Below, piece after piece: positions 23,131 to 32,702 of a stretch of DNA of 64,000 nt. The stretch is from positions 1 to 64,000 of the forward strand of contig JAVCCK010000044.1 in assembly GCA_030765525.1 (NCBI GenBank), written 5' to 3'. The translations under genes were made by a program, and so were the position numbers. Positions within the stretch are counted from its first letter, which is position 1. Every line of letters begins with the position of its first letter. Origin of the DNA: Candidatus Lernaella stagnicola. Its GTDB lineage: Bacteria > Lernaellota > Lernaellaia > Lernaellales > Lernaellaceae. Below the pieces are notes generated by a model. The model saw only the letters and a program-made list of their open reading frames with translations, ran no database searches and had not been told where the DNA came from.

Positions 23131-24507
23131 TTGCGCACAAAAGGTTCCACGCTGGCGGGCTATCGCCACACGAGGCACGCAATGTTCCTGGCCGCAGGCG
23201 CGGTGGCGGCCGGGAGTTTGGCCGCGGTGTGGATGCAACGGCCGGATTGGTTCTTGAAACGCCTGGCCGTGCCCTACCCGTTTCAAGTCTTTCTTGAAAA
23301 CTACAACCGCCTGCTGATCGACTTCCCCCTCGTGCTGTGGGTGACCGGCGCGGCGCTGGCGGCGCTGGCCCTCGTGGTATGGCGAACGGCCGGACGCACC
23401 GTCGAAAACGATTCGTCGCGGCTACGCATCTCGGTACCCGTGGAGTTCCTGATTTACGCGGCTCTGCTTGTTGCAGCCGGGTACTTATCGCTGCGCCACT
23501 GGGAGTATTGGGGTCGCCCGAAGTGGGATAACTATTGGCTTTTCGCCCGCGTACTGCATGATTTCTGGACGCATCCCGGCGCGGAAACCTGGTTTACGCT
23601 GCAAAAATGGGTGGCGGAGTTCCCGCACTCGCCCAGCCCGTTGACGCCGGTGGTCATCAGCGTGTTGATGGTCGTGTACGACGACCCGCTGCGCTGGCTG
23701 CAGATGCTCAGTTTCGGCGCGACAATCGGCTCGCTGGCGCTGGTGCGCTCACTCGGACGCCGCCTGGCGCCGGATGTGCCGACGTGGCTGCTCGGCGCGC
23801 TGTTCTTGACCCACGCGGCGACGATGCGCAATTCGCTGTTTATTCAACTCGACGCCATCAGTTCCTTTTTCGTGTTGGCGTTCTATTGGTTGTGGTTTCG
23901 CTGGCGCGACGAGCCGACACAAAACCGTCTGACGGCGCTGGTCGTTTTTCTCATCGCGGCGGTCATGCAAAAGACGACGCTCTTTCCTTTGCTGGCTATC
24001 CCTTTCCTCGCGGCCGTGTACGACGATTGGCGCGCCGGGCGCCGGCGGTGGCTGGAGTGGCTGCGCATCGGCCTAGCGACGGCCGCCCTTCCCGCCGCAC
24101 TGTTCGGCGGCTATCTGCTGCTATTGGGCGTCGGGCGCAACTTCGGCACGCAAGTCGAGCTGATGGGTTCGGGGTGGAACGAACTGGACTTCTCGCTGAC
24201 ACGCTTCGCGTTCGCCACGGGATTTCTCGTGTGCCCCTATCTGCCGCTGGTCTTCGGCGAGCAACGCTGGGACGCCAACCGAGTGGCGCTGGCGGCGTAT
24301 CCGGTGCTTTTTCTGTTGTCGGTGACGGCGGTGCGCGGCCCGTATTGGTCGCGCTATTACTCGCACTTGCTTGGGCCGTTGTTGCTTTTGGCCGCACCGC
24401 ACCTGGCGCGCTTGTCCCGGCAGCAGCGCGGCGCGTGGCTGGCGCCCACCTATGTGGCGGGTGTGGCGGCAGTGCAATACACGATGATCGCAGCGCATAT
24501 TTTCTAG
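23131..24507 (+). CDS. Polytopic membrane protein, GT39-like
   Basis: The product is about 458 residues with roughly ten membrane helices. A TTG at 23131 with AAAGGGAG upstream gives a basic N-terminus before the first helix; the ATG at 23182 is the alternative. The first large extracytoplasmic loop holds RHWEYWGRPKWDNYWLFARV with acidic and aromatic residues, the place of the catalytic Asp in GT39/ArnT-like mannosyl- or arabinosyl-transferases. Family membership is by topology and loop character, not by a strict motif. The pattern of one aromatic-rich loop and repeated Leu/Ala helices recurs in the two large membrane proteins at 57.7-61.7 kb. Confidence 0.65.
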   Translation: MRTKGSTLAGYRHTRHAMFLAAGAVAAGSLAAVWMQRPDWFLKRLAVPYPFQVFLENYNRLLIDFPLVLWVTGAALAALALVVWRTAGRTVENDSSRLRISVPVEFLIYAALLVAAGYLSLRHWEYWGRPKWDNYWLFARVLHDFWTHPGAETWFTLQKWVAEFPHSPSPLTPVVISVLMVVYDDPLRWLQMLSFGATIGSLALVRSLGRRLAPDVPTWLLGALFLTHAATMRNSLFIQLDAISSFFVLAFYWLWFRWRDEPTQNRLTALVVFLIAAVMQKTTLFPLLAIPFLAAVYDDWRAGRRRWLEWLRIGLATAALPAALFGGYLLLLGVGRNFGTQVELMGSGWNELDFSLTRFAFATGFLVCPYLPLVFGEQRWDANRVALAAYPVLFLLSVTAVRGPYWSRYYSHLLGPLLLLAAPHLARLSRQQRGAWLAPTYVAGVAAVQYTMIAAHIF

Positions 24508-24636
24508 GGTATTCTCGTTTTCGACCGCGCTTTCGCGGCGTCGTGAGATTGAAATAGCGTTTGGTCGCTGGTATTTTGCCGCGTGTACGCCGGCTTGGCG
24601 TATGCGAATCATGCAGGGTTTCCCGAGGGGGTAACA

Positions 24637-26850
24637 ATGTCCGGATGGGCTCGCCTTGGCTTTTTAGCCTTCATTTTCTTGCTTTTGGTCACGATCGCCT
24701 TCGTCGCCTGTGAGGGCGGCGATGATGACGATGACGATGCGGCTGACAACGAAGCCGACGACGACGTGGTCGGCGACGACGACGAAGACGCCGTGCGCGA
24801 TCGCCAACGCCTGCATTTCCTGCAGCCCGCCGGTTCGCCGCCCGCCGCGGTACTAGCCGTCGAGGACGCCATCGGGCTGCTGCGCGAAATCGACGGCATC
24901 ACGGTGACCACCGGCGACTATCTTTCCGGCGACGCGGCAACGCTGAATATCGTGATCGGCGATGAGGAGATCGCGGGCGAAGTTTTCACCGTTTCGGAAC
25001 TGGCGACGCTGCCGGCGGAGTCGTTTCGCTTGCGCGGCGCGCAGGTAGACGGCAAGACGGTGCTGGCCATCGCCGCAGCCGACGCGGCCGGTCTGCAGTA
25101 CGGGGTGTACGAAGTGCTCGAGCGCTTCGGCTTCCGTTTTTTCCATCCGGAACAAACCTACACGCCGCCTGAATGTTCCGTGGCGTGGTGTGCCGACGCC
25201 GACGTGTTCGAAGCGCCGGATTGGGATCGCCGGGGATTTCACATCCACACGATGCACCCCATCGAGGCCAGCGAGTTCTTGATGCGGGACACGCCGCAGC
25301 ATCGCGTGTGGGCCAAACGGCTGATCGACTGGCTGGCGCGCAACAAACAAAACTACTGGCAGTTCGAACTGCTGCGCACCGCCGACTACGACAACCTGGT
25401 CGGTTTCTATTCGGATTTGATCGCGTACTCGCATACGCGCCATGTAAATGCGGGCGTGGTGATCTCCTGGGTGTTTCAGCAGCAGAAAGCGTGGAAGCTG
25501 ATGCCCTCGCAGTTCGGCGGCGAGCAGAAAGACGTCATGGAAGCAGGTCTGGATTACGTTATGCAGGCGCCGTGGGACCACATCAACATGGAGATGGGCA
25601 GCACGGAGTTCACGCCGGTCTCCGACCTGGATCAACTGGCCTGGATCAACAACATGGCCGCCTATGTGGACGAGACGTACCCCGGAACCGACGCCTCGGT
25701 GAAAGTGCACTGCTCGACGGGCCAGACGGCGGAGCATTTCGGCGACATCAATTTCAACTACCTCGTGCAGGAAGCCGATCCGCGCATGGGCGCCTACCCG
25801 CACACGGTGATGTACTACGGCTTTGTCGGCCCGGCCCCGGCCTACGGTAACGAGAATTTCGACGCGTTGCTTGAATGGCTGCTGTCGATCGTCGGCACGC
25901 GCCAGGTGTATTACTACCCGGAAAGCGCCTATTGGGTGTCGTTCGACATCGACGTGCCGCTGTTTCTGCCGCTGTATGTGATGAAGCGCTGGGAAGATAT
26001 CGACCTGCTCAAAGACAAAGGCTTGGACGGCCACGTGACCTTTACCAGCGGGCACGAATGGTTGTACTGGCTGAACGATTGGCACATTTCCCGCTCGATC
26101 TGGGATAGCGACAAGGGATGGCGGGATTATCTGGCGGAGTTCACCGGCATTTTCGGCGAGGCCGCGCCGACGCTGCAGAAGGTCATCACCGACCTGACCG
26201 AGAATCAAAACCAGACCTTGATCGACGAGGAACTGGCCAGCTATCTCTCGGCGCTGGATCCCTTCGACGAGATCGGTCACGCCTTCGGCACCGACACGCA
26301 CTTCACGCCCGTTGTTTTCCGCGAAATGTACGAGATGGACGAGCAGGGAATTTACGAGGTCGAGGATACGCTGGTCGCGGCTTTCGCCGAGATCCGCGAT
26401 TTTTACGCGGCATTGCTCGGCGATGCCCGGGGCGTGGCGCCCCTGGTGCCGGCGGCGGCAAAGCCGTGGTACGACGAACTGGTCGACGGCTTGGAAATCA
26501 ACCTGCGTCGCGCCAATCATGTGTACTACCTTTTCGCGGGCGTGGCGGCGCGGCGGCTGTCCGAACTGGGCGTGGCCGAAAATGGGGAAGCGGTGGCGCA
26601 AGAGAATTTCCATGCCGCGAAGGCGGAGACGCAGCAGTATCTTCGCACGCTACGCCGCCGCGAGGCGAAGTACCGCTACCCTCTCCAGTATTCGATTGGG
26701 TGGGAGCGCAGCTTGACTTCCTACGACTACAAATACCTCTGGCAGGCATCGACCGCCTATTGGTACGAGCGCGAGGAATTTCAAGCGATCGACAAAGATT
26801 TCAATCCGCTGCTGATGAATTTGATCGATCCGATCTGGTTTTTCTTCTAG
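24637..26850 (+). CDS. Asp-rich lipoprotein with alpha-glucuronidase-like N-terminal fold
   Basis: The 737-residue protein starts at the ATG at 24637, after GAGGGGG. A lipoprotein signal (LLLVTIAFVAC) is followed directly by a linker made almost only of Asp, Glu, Ala and Asn. From about residue 65 the sequence follows the N-terminal domain of alpha-glucuronidases and DUF4838-type proteins: LNIVIGDEEI, then AAGLQYGVYEVLERFGFRFF ending in HPEQ. The central region (MEMGSTEFTPVSDLDQLAWI, HVTFTSGHEWLYWLNDW) could hold a TIM-barrel glycosidase. It is probably a surface glycan-active lipoprotein; catalytic acids cannot be placed with confidence. It looks monocistronic. Confidence 0.72.
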   Translation: MSGWARLGFLAFIFLLLVTIAFVACEGGDDDDDDAADNEADDDVVGDDDEDAVRDRQRLHFLQPAGSPPAAVLAVEDAIGLLREIDGITVTTGDYLSGDAATLNIVIGDEEIAGEVFTVSELATLPAESFRLRGAQVDGKTVLAIAAADAAGLQYGVYEVLERFGFRFFHPEQTYTPPECSVAWCADADVFEAPDWDRRGFHIHTMHPIEASEFLMRDTPQHRVWAKRLIDWLARNKQNYWQFELLRTADYDNLVGFYSDLIAYSHTRHVNAGVVISWVFQQQKAWKLMPSQFGGEQKDVMEAGLDYVMQAPWDHINMEMGSTEFTPVSDLDQLAWINNMAAYVDETYPGTDASVKVHCSTGQTAEHFGDINFNYLVQEADPRMGAYPHTVMYYGFVGPAPAYGNENFDALLEWLLSIVGTRQVYYYPESAYWVSFDIDVPLFLPLYVMKRWEDIDLLKDKGLDGHVTFTSGHEWLYWLNDWHISRSIWDSDKGWRDYLAEFTGIFGEAAPTLQKVITDLTENQNQTLIDEELASYLSALDPFDEIGHAFGTDTHFTPVVFREMYEMDEQGIYEVEDTLVAAFAEIRDFYAALLGDARGVAPLVPAAAKPWYDELVDGLEINLRRANHVYYLFAGVAARRLSELGVAENGEAVAQENFHAAKAETQQYLRTLRRREAKYRYPLQYSIGWERSLTSYDYKYLWQASTAYWYEREEFQAIDKDFNPLLMNLIDPIWFFF

Positions 26851-27065
26851 GCCGGTCGCGTCAGGTCGCTTTCAACACCTTGTAGCGCAACCACACGAGA
26901 TCCTTATCGTCGGGTCGGCAGGCGGCCGATTCAGGAAAAATCAAGGCGCCATTTGCGGAGGCAATGGTTCCTTATTATATTTTTGGAAGTAATTGTATTT
27001 GCGTATCCGAACAACACACCACAATTTTGCTTCGGCAACTCGCGCCCGGCGTGAAAGGTTGATTT
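26851..27065. other. Intergenic region with a possible gene remnant on the minus strand
   Basis: Reading minus from about 26965 to a TGA at 26861-26863, one frame gives codon-like sequence (ACRPDDKDLVWLRYKVLKAT) with no good start and a stop just upstream. It looks like the tail of a lost gene. The AT-rich right part carries the candidate promoter of gltA. Confidence 0.25.
26953..26981 (+). promoter_or_regulatory. Candidate promoter of the gltA-icd operon
   Basis: TTGCGG (26953-26958) and TATATT (26976-26981) are separated by 17 bp, in an AT-rich stretch about 85 bp upstream of the citrate synthase ATG. The -10 is good and the -35 is fair. Confidence 0.4.
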
Positions 27066-28256
27066 ATGAGTGACAAGATTATTCCTAGTGAACAAGCGGA
27101 GCCACCGGAGGACACGGTCGATTTCCGGCCGGGATTGGAGGGCGTTATCGCCACGCGTTCGGCAATCAGCTTCGTGGACGGACAAAAGGGATTGCTCGAA
27201 TACCGCGGCACGCCCATCACGGATCTCGTGGCACACAGCACCTTCGAGGAAACCTGTTTTCTGTTACTTTACAATCACTTGCCCAACGACCGCGAATTGC
27301 GCCAGTTTACGACGCTAATGGCCAAATCGCGCACGCTACCGCAAAGCGTGCGGGAAACGATCGCCAAATTTCCCGTCGGCATGCACCCCATGGTCGCGCT
27401 CCAGTCGGGTCTGACGCTGCTGGCCGGGGAAGACTATTTCGCCGACGAAATCGGCTCCCAGCGCCACAATATCCGCCGCAGCATCGGCATCATCGCCCGC
27501 GTGCCGGCGCTCCTAGCCGCCTTCGACCGCGCCCGCAACGGTGAAGAGCCCCTGCCGGCGAACACGAAACTCACCCATGCGGAAAACTTTCTGTACATGC
27601 TCACGGGCGAGAAGCCGCATCCGGTCGCGGCCGAGGTTTTCGACAAGCTGCTGATCATGCACGCCGAGCACACGATCAACGCCAGCACGTTTACGTGCCG
27701 GGTCATCGCCTCGACGCTTGGCAACCCATACTCGTCGATCAGCGGCGCTGTGGGCGCGCTTTCCGGGCCGCTGCACGGCGGGGCCAACGAGCGCGTGCTG
27801 CGTATGCTGTACTCCATCGGCAAACCGCACAACGTGGACCGATTCGTCGACGAGATGATTGAGACGAACAACAAGATCATGGGCATCGGGCATCGCATCT
27901 ATAAGGTCAAAGACCCCCGGGCGCAGCTCATGCAGGAATTCATTCCGCGGCTTTTGGAAATCCAGAACGGGGAAGAGTGGCGTTCGCTGTACGAAACCGC
28001 GTTGAAACTCGAGGAAGTGGTCACCGAACGTTTCGCGGAGAAGAAATTGTACCCGAACGTCGATTTTTATTCCGGCATCGTGCTGGAAATGCTCGGCGTG
28101 CCGATGGACCTGTTCACCTGCGTGTTCGCCATGGCGCGCACGGCCGGGTGGTGCGCCCATTGGGTCGAGCAAGTGAGTGCGAACCGTATCTTCCGTCCGG
28201 CGCAGGAGTACATCGGCGACCACAACCGCCCGTACCTACCCCTGGATCGGAGATAA
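27066..28256 (+). CDS. gltA: Citrate synthase
   Basis: The 396-residue protein starts at an ATG preceded by GAAAGG. It shows the family's active-site blocks in order: HAEHTINASTF, GALSGPLHGGANERV, MGIGHRIYKVKDPR and PNVDFYSGIVLEMLGVP, giving the two catalytic His and the Asp. The length fits the type II, Gram-positive-like/dimeric class (about 370-400 residues) better than the larger NADH-inhibited enzyme, and it may accept propionyl-CoA as 2-methylcitrate synthases do. It condenses acetyl-CoA and oxaloacetate in the cytoplasm. It is followed after 4 bp by isocitrate dehydrogenase, so both steps toward 2-oxoglutarate are co-transcribed. Confidence 0.93.
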   Translation: MSDKIIPSEQAEPPEDTVDFRPGLEGVIATRSAISFVDGQKGLLEYRGTPITDLVAHSTFEETCFLLLYNHLPNDRELRQFTTLMAKSRTLPQSVRETIAKFPVGMHPMVALQSGLTLLAGEDYFADEIGSQRHNIRRSIGIIARVPALLAAFDRARNGEEPLPANTKLTHAENFLYMLTGEKPHPVAAEVFDKLLIMHAEHTINASTFTCRVIASTLGNPYSSISGAVGALSGPLHGGANERVLRMLYSIGKPHNVDRFVDEMIETNNKIMGIGHRIYKVKDPRAQLMQEFIPRLLEIQNGEEWRSLYETALKLEEVVTERFAEKKLYPNVDFYSGIVLEMLGVPMDLFTCVFAMARTAGWCAHWVEQVSANRIFRPAQEYIGDHNRPYLPLDRR

Positions 28257-28260
28257 CGCG

Positions 28261-29532
28261 GTGCCAGAGTTCGACAAGCTGACGCCGCCGACGGGGCATA
28301 TCGTACAGGTTGGCCAAGACGGCGACGTGGTCACTCCCGACGATCCCGTCGTGCCGTACATCGAAGGCGACGGCATCGGTCCTGAAATTTGGGAAGCCAC
28401 GCGCGAAGTGCTCGACGCGGCGGTTGAGGCAGCGTACGGCGGCAAGCGGCGCGTCGCGTGGTTCGAAATTTTCGCCGGTCATGCGGCAATCGAAAAATAC
28501 GGCGAAGGGCACGTCTTGCCGGAAGACACCTTTGCGGCGATTCGTCACTTCAAGGTCGCCATCAAGGGGCCACTGACCACGCCGGTCGGCGGCGGCATCC
28601 GCTCGTGCAACGTGGCGCTACGGCAGCGGCTGGACCTCTACGCCAACGTGCGGCCCGTGCAGTTCATCCCCGGCCTGCCCTCGCCGCTGAAGAATCCGGA
28701 ACGCGTCGACCTGGTGATTTTCCGCGAGAACACCGAGGACGTGTACGCGGGGATCGAGTGGGCCGACGGCACACCCGAAGCGCGGGAAATTATCGAGCTG
28801 ATCAACACCAAGTGGATGCCCGGATGCGGCTTGTCGGACGCGGCGGCCATCGGTATTAAGCCCATCACGCAGCGGGCCAGCGAGCGCCTCGTGCGCGCCG
28901 CGATTCAATTCGCCCTCGACCACGGCCGCAAATCGGTGACGCTGGTGCACAAGGGCAACATCATGAAGTTCACCGAGGGCGGCTTTCTCACTTGGGGTAA
29001 GGAACTGGCTGAGCGTGAGTTCGGCGACCGCGTCATCACGCTCGAAGAGTGCGAAGCGGCGCATTTCGGGCAAGTGCCCGCGGGCAAGGTGCTGGTCAAG
29101 GAACGCATTGCCGACGCGATGTTTCAGGACTTGATTCTGCACCCGGAAGAGCACGACGTCGTGGCCACCACGAACCTGAACGGCGACTACTTATCCGACG
29201 CCGCGGCGGCGTTGATCGGCGGGCTTGGTTTCGCGGCGGGGGCGAACCTGGGCGACGGTCTGGCGCTTTTTGAGGCGGTGCACGGCACGGCGCCGGACAT
29301 TGCATGCCAGGACGTGGCGAATCCATCGTCGCTGATTCTCACCGGCCGCGAGCTATTGCGTTACCTGGGCTGGGATGAAGCGGCGGCGCTGGTGTGGGAA
29401 GCGATCAGGTCGGTCGTGGGCAAGGGCTATGTGACGGCGGACGTCGCGTGTTGGCTGCCGAACGTGGTGCCCTTATCAACGCAGGAATTCAAGAACGCGC
29501 TGCTGGCCGAGATCCGCAACCCGGGAAGCTGA
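28261..29532 (+). CDS. icd: Isocitrate dehydrogenase (NADP-type)
   Basis: The 423-residue protein starts with GTG at 28261, four bases after the gltA stop, with GGAG inside the end of gltA. It has the Icd signatures VPYIEGDGIGPEIWEATREV, NVALRQRLDLYANVRPVQ, FRENTEDVYAGIEW, LVHKGNIMKFTEGGF and LNGDYLSDAAAALIGGLG. These bind isocitrate-Mg and the cofactor. Length and motifs match the E. coli-type NADP enzyme. It oxidises isocitrate to 2-oxoglutarate, supplying NADPH and glutamate carbon. No aconitase gene is in the window. Confidence 0.93.
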   Translation: MPEFDKLTPPTGHIVQVGQDGDVVTPDDPVVPYIEGDGIGPEIWEATREVLDAAVEAAYGGKRRVAWFEIFAGHAAIEKYGEGHVLPEDTFAAIRHFKVAIKGPLTTPVGGGIRSCNVALRQRLDLYANVRPVQFIPGLPSPLKNPERVDLVIFRENTEDVYAGIEWADGTPEAREIIELINTKWMPGCGLSDAAAIGIKPITQRASERLVRAAIQFALDHGRKSVTLVHKGNIMKFTEGGFLTWGKELAEREFGDRVITLEECEAAHFGQVPAGKVLVKERIADAMFQDLILHPEEHDVVATTNLNGDYLSDAAAALIGGLGFAAGANLGDGLALFEAVHGTAPDIACQDVANPSSLILTGRELLRYLGWDEAAALVWEAIRSVVGKGYVTADVACWLPNVVPLSTQEFKNALLAEIRNPGS

Positions 29533-29623
29533 CAACCGCGACCAACAGGGACTCATCGAAGCGCGGAGCGAAGCCGAGTTTCTGGGGAAGTTATCGCATC
29601 AGCTATGCCCGCGGCGTTTCGGT

Positions 29624-30037
29624 TTAGGTCAGGTCGAGGCTTCGCGCGATGGCGCCGGCCAGGAAAAAGCCACGGCGGCGTTTGAGTTCCTTCATCCGGT
29701 CATCGTCCGGAAAATGGCGGCGGAAAGTTCCGAAGATGCCGTCGAAATCGTCTTCCGGGAAATAACGCGTGACGGTGCGGCCCACTTCGCCGATATCCAT
29801 GTACCGGAACTGCACTTCAACCACCGCATCCTTTTTTTCGCCATGCTCGGCGGTGTCGAATTCCTCTTCGGGCACCCACATCGAGATCAGCGCGTCATTG
29901 ACCTGCAACCCGTGAACACGCTCCATGAGAAAGCGCCACATGTCGAAAATATCGACCGGGATGTAGCGCACGTTGCCGCCGTCGCCGGCTGATTCGTCGT
30001 TGGAAAGCAAACATTTCATCATCTCAATGGAATTCAT
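29624..30037 (-). CDS. Conserved-looking hypothetical protein, acidic
   Basis: The 137-residue protein starts MNSIEMMKCLLSNDES and has VPEEEFDTAEHGEKKDAVVE and GTFRRHFPDDDRMKELKRRR in its second half. It is soluble and acidic with a basic patch near the end, with no signal peptide or membrane helix. I recognise no family. Codon use matches the neighbours, so it is probably a real gene. It is divergent from the glycosyltransferase gene at 30191, with about 150 bp between. Confidence 0.6.
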   Translation of the reverse strand: MNSIEMMKCLLSNDESAGDGGNVRYIPVDIFDMWRFLMERVHGLQVNDALISMWVPEEEFDTAEHGEKKDAVVEVQFRYMDIGEVGRTVTRYFPEDDFDGIFGTFRRHFPDDDRMKELKRRRGFFLAGAIARSLDLT

Positions 30038-30190
30038 GACGACATCCTCACGGGTCCAAGGGTTGATGGATTTCGAACGTCATCCAACATAGTCACCCGC
30101 AGGCGATCGCGTCAATGGGAATTGACGCTCGCGGCGGCCTTTGGCATCGTGCCAGCGAACACGCAGCCACATCACCCACGAGGCGACACC

Positions 30191-31306
30191 ATGCACATCG
30201 TGCATTTCGGCAAATACTACCCGCCATATCGCGGCGGCATCGAAAACGTCACGGAGTCGATCTGCCGACACCTGGCCCAAAAAGGCGTGCAGGTCACGGC
30301 GCTGGTGTCCAACGACGGTCCGGATCGTCTCGACGAGACAATCGACGGCGTGCGCGTAATCCGCCTGCCGCGCACCATCCTGATTCGCTCGCAGCCGATC
30401 AATCCGGGCGCCACGCAAATGCTCGCCGAACTGCAACCCGACCTCATCCACACCCACATGCCCAATCCGCTGGCCGCGTGGCGACTGCTGCGGGACGGGC
30501 CGCGCGTGCCGTGGGTCGCGCATCACCACAGCGACGTAGTACGCCAGCGGCTTCTGCGACTGCCCGCCGATGCGGTCAACCGGCGATACTACCGGAAATG
30601 CGCCGCGATCCTGGCCGCCACGCCGCGGCACATCGAATTCTCGAACATCCTGCCGGAATTCCGCGACAAGTGCCGGGTTATTCATTACGGCATCGACCCG
30701 GCGCCCTACCAAAACGCTCCGGCGACTTGGGACGAAGCCCTGCCGGACGCTTGGCGCGACAAACCGCTGCTGCTTTTCGTGGGGCGGTTGGTTTATTACA
30801 AGGGCGTCGACGTGTTGCTGCGGGCGCTGGCGAAAGTGCCGGAGGCGCGCGCGGCCATCGTCGGGCGGGGCGAAAAGGAAGCGGAACTCAAGAGCCTCGC
30901 CGCCGAATGCGACGTTACCGAACGTGTCAGATTCCTCGGTAGCGTATCGCCGGAGCGGATTCGCAGTCTCTACAAAACCGCCACGCTGTTCGTTCTACCT
31001 TCGGTCGAACCCAGCGAAGCCTTCGGTGTCGTGCAACTCGAGGCCATGGTCGCCGGTACGCCGGTGATCTGCACCAACCTACCTTCGGGCGTGCCGTACG
31101 TGAACGTGGACGGCGTGACCGGCCGTGTTGTCGCGCCGAAGGATCCCGACGCCTTGGCCGCGGCGCTGCGGGAAATGATCTTTGACGACGTAACGCTGGC
31201 GGCGTACGGGGCGGCGGGATCGCGGCGGGTCGCCGAGCTTTTCGACGAAAACAAATTGGCGGGCGACTACCTGCGGCTCTACGAAGAGCTGCTAGGCATC
31301 GGCTGA
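30191..31306 (+). CDS. GT4-family glycosyltransferase (polysaccharide locus)
   Basis: The 371-residue protein is read from the ATG at 30191, after GAGG. The N-terminal Rossmann domain opens MHIVHFGKYYPPYRGGIENV, with the GGIE acceptor-loop motif. The C-terminal donor-binding domain has FVGRLVYYKGVDVLLRAL and VEPSEAFGVVQLEAMVAGTP, the GT4 E-X7-E pair. It transfers a sugar from a nucleotide or lipid donor and is presumably cytoplasmic at the inner membrane. Its end overlaps the convergent second glycosyltransferase by 15 bp. Donor and acceptor cannot be told. Confidence 0.87.
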   Translation: MHIVHFGKYYPPYRGGIENVTESICRHLAQKGVQVTALVSNDGPDRLDETIDGVRVIRLPRTILIRSQPINPGATQMLAELQPDLIHTHMPNPLAAWRLLRDGPRVPWVAHHHSDVVRQRLLRLPADAVNRRYYRKCAAILAATPRHIEFSNILPEFRDKCRVIHYGIDPAPYQNAPATWDEALPDAWRDKPLLLFVGRLVYYKGVDVLLRALAKVPEARAAIVGRGEKEAELKSLAAECDVTERVRFLGSVSPERIRSLYKTATLFVLPSVEPSEAFGVVQLEAMVAGTPVICTNLPSGVPYVNVDGVTGRVVAPKDPDALAAALREMIFDDVTLAAYGAAGSRRVAELFDENKLAGDYLRLYEELLGIG

Positions 31307-32491
31307 CACCGGGGCCGGCGGCGCCAGCGTGTCGTACAATTCCATCACCTGACGGGACGTGGCGGCGAGGGAAAAGTGCTCTTCGATGCGGCGCTGCCCG
31401 GCCTCGGCCAGGCGCTTGCGCAACGCGGGGTCTTGCCTGTATCGCTCGATGGCCTCGGCGAGTTCTTCGGCGTTACCCGGCTCGACCTGCAGGCCCTCTT
31501 GCTCGTGGCGGGCGATCTCCGGCATGCCGCCGATGCGTGAAAGCACGACCGCGCACCCGGCCGCCAAACCCTCGGCGACGGTGCGCCCGAAAGTCTCGGG
31601 TTGGGTGGAGGGCTGCACGAGCACATCCAGGCGCTGCAAGATCGCCGGCATGTCTTTTCGGTACCCTAGAAACTCAACCGTATCCTCGACGCCGAGTTTC
31701 CGGCTCATGTCCTCCAAGTGGTCGCGCCAGTTGCCGTGCCCCGCGGTGTCGTAGATTTCGTCGCCGACGACCCAAACCCGCAACTTGCTGCCGCGCTCCT
31801 TGAGCCGGGCGACGGCCTCCAGCAACACTTCGTGCCCCTTCCACGGCGTCAAGATGCCGCAAATGCCGACCAAAAAATCGTCGTGGTCCTCGCGCGCGGG
31901 TCGCCCGGCGGATTGGTACTTCGCGATGTTCATGCCGTTGTAGACGACCACCACGTTTCGCAGATGCGGCCGCAGTTCCGCGGCTACGGCTTCGGAAACG
32001 GCAATGATTCTTTTCGGTACGCGCCGTGCCAGCCATCGGTACAACGGCCAGATCGCGCGCTTCGCCGAAAAGTCCCGCCAATGCCACACGATCGACACCG
32101 ACACGAAGGGAGCCAGCAGCGCCGAGATGAAATGCGGCTTGACGCCGTTGGCGTGCAGGATGTCGGCCTTTTCGGCGCGCAGAATTCGCCCTATACGACA
32201 AAGCAACGGCACGAGTAAAAAGGGCGCAAACAAAGCCATCACGACGACCCGCCACGGAGCGTTGCGCCCGGCTTTCAGCAGCGAATCGGGATAAGGAACG
32301 ATATGCACCTTGCCGCCCAGCGCCCGCATTTCCTCGGTCAGCGGCCCCTCGTACGGAGCGATGAGCACCTTGCGGTAACGCTCGTCGGGCAAGGCGCCGA
32401 TCAAGTCCAGCAAGCTGCGCTCGGCCCCGCCGATTCGGCCGATGGGGTTGAGGAAGCAGATCACGCGGCGTGTGTCAGGTTGTGACGACAT
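31292..32491 (-). CDS. GT4-family glycosyltransferase (polysaccharide locus)
   Basis: The 399-residue protein starts at the ATG at 32491; the longer frame would run into the promoter area of the PCP gene. The N-terminal domain has ICFLNPIGRIGGAERSLLDL. The C-terminal one has GILTPWKGHEVLLEAVARLK and PSTQPETFGRTVAEGLAAGC, the E-X7-E donor site. A hydrophobic stretch (VVVMALFAPFLLVPLLCRIG) near residue 95 may associate with the membrane. It is on the opposite strand to its neighbours in the same pathway. Confidence 0.87.
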   Translation of the reverse strand: MSSQPDTRRVICFLNPIGRIGGAERSLLDLIGALPDERYRKVLIAPYEGPLTEEMRALGGKVHIVPYPDSLLKAGRNAPWRVVVMALFAPFLLVPLLCRIGRILRAEKADILHANGVKPHFISALLAPFVSVSIVWHWRDFSAKRAIWPLYRWLARRVPKRIIAVSEAVAAELRPHLRNVVVVYNGMNIAKYQSAGRPAREDHDDFLVGICGILTPWKGHEVLLEAVARLKERGSKLRVWVVGDEIYDTAGHGNWRDHLEDMSRKLGVEDTVEFLGYRKDMPAILQRLDVLVQPSTQPETFGRTVAEGLAAGCAVVLSRIGGMPEIARHEQEGLQVEPGNAEELAEAIERYRQDPALRKRLAEAGQRRIEEHFSLAATSRQVMELYDTLAPPAPVSADA

Positions 32492-32702
32492 GAGCCCTTC
32501 CGGTTTGTTGAAGCAACGCGTCGGGAGTATCAAACATCGCCCTATCGTCGTCGAGCCGGCGCTCTTGATCAACCGCCTCGTGCGCGGCGATCCGATCACT
32601 GCGTGAGCGTTTCGGCTCATGCCGGACTTGTCGCGAGCCGAAAAGCGATTTATACGTGGGCACACTCAAGTGTTTTCCGCGATTGAAAGGCAGAGACGAA
32701 TC

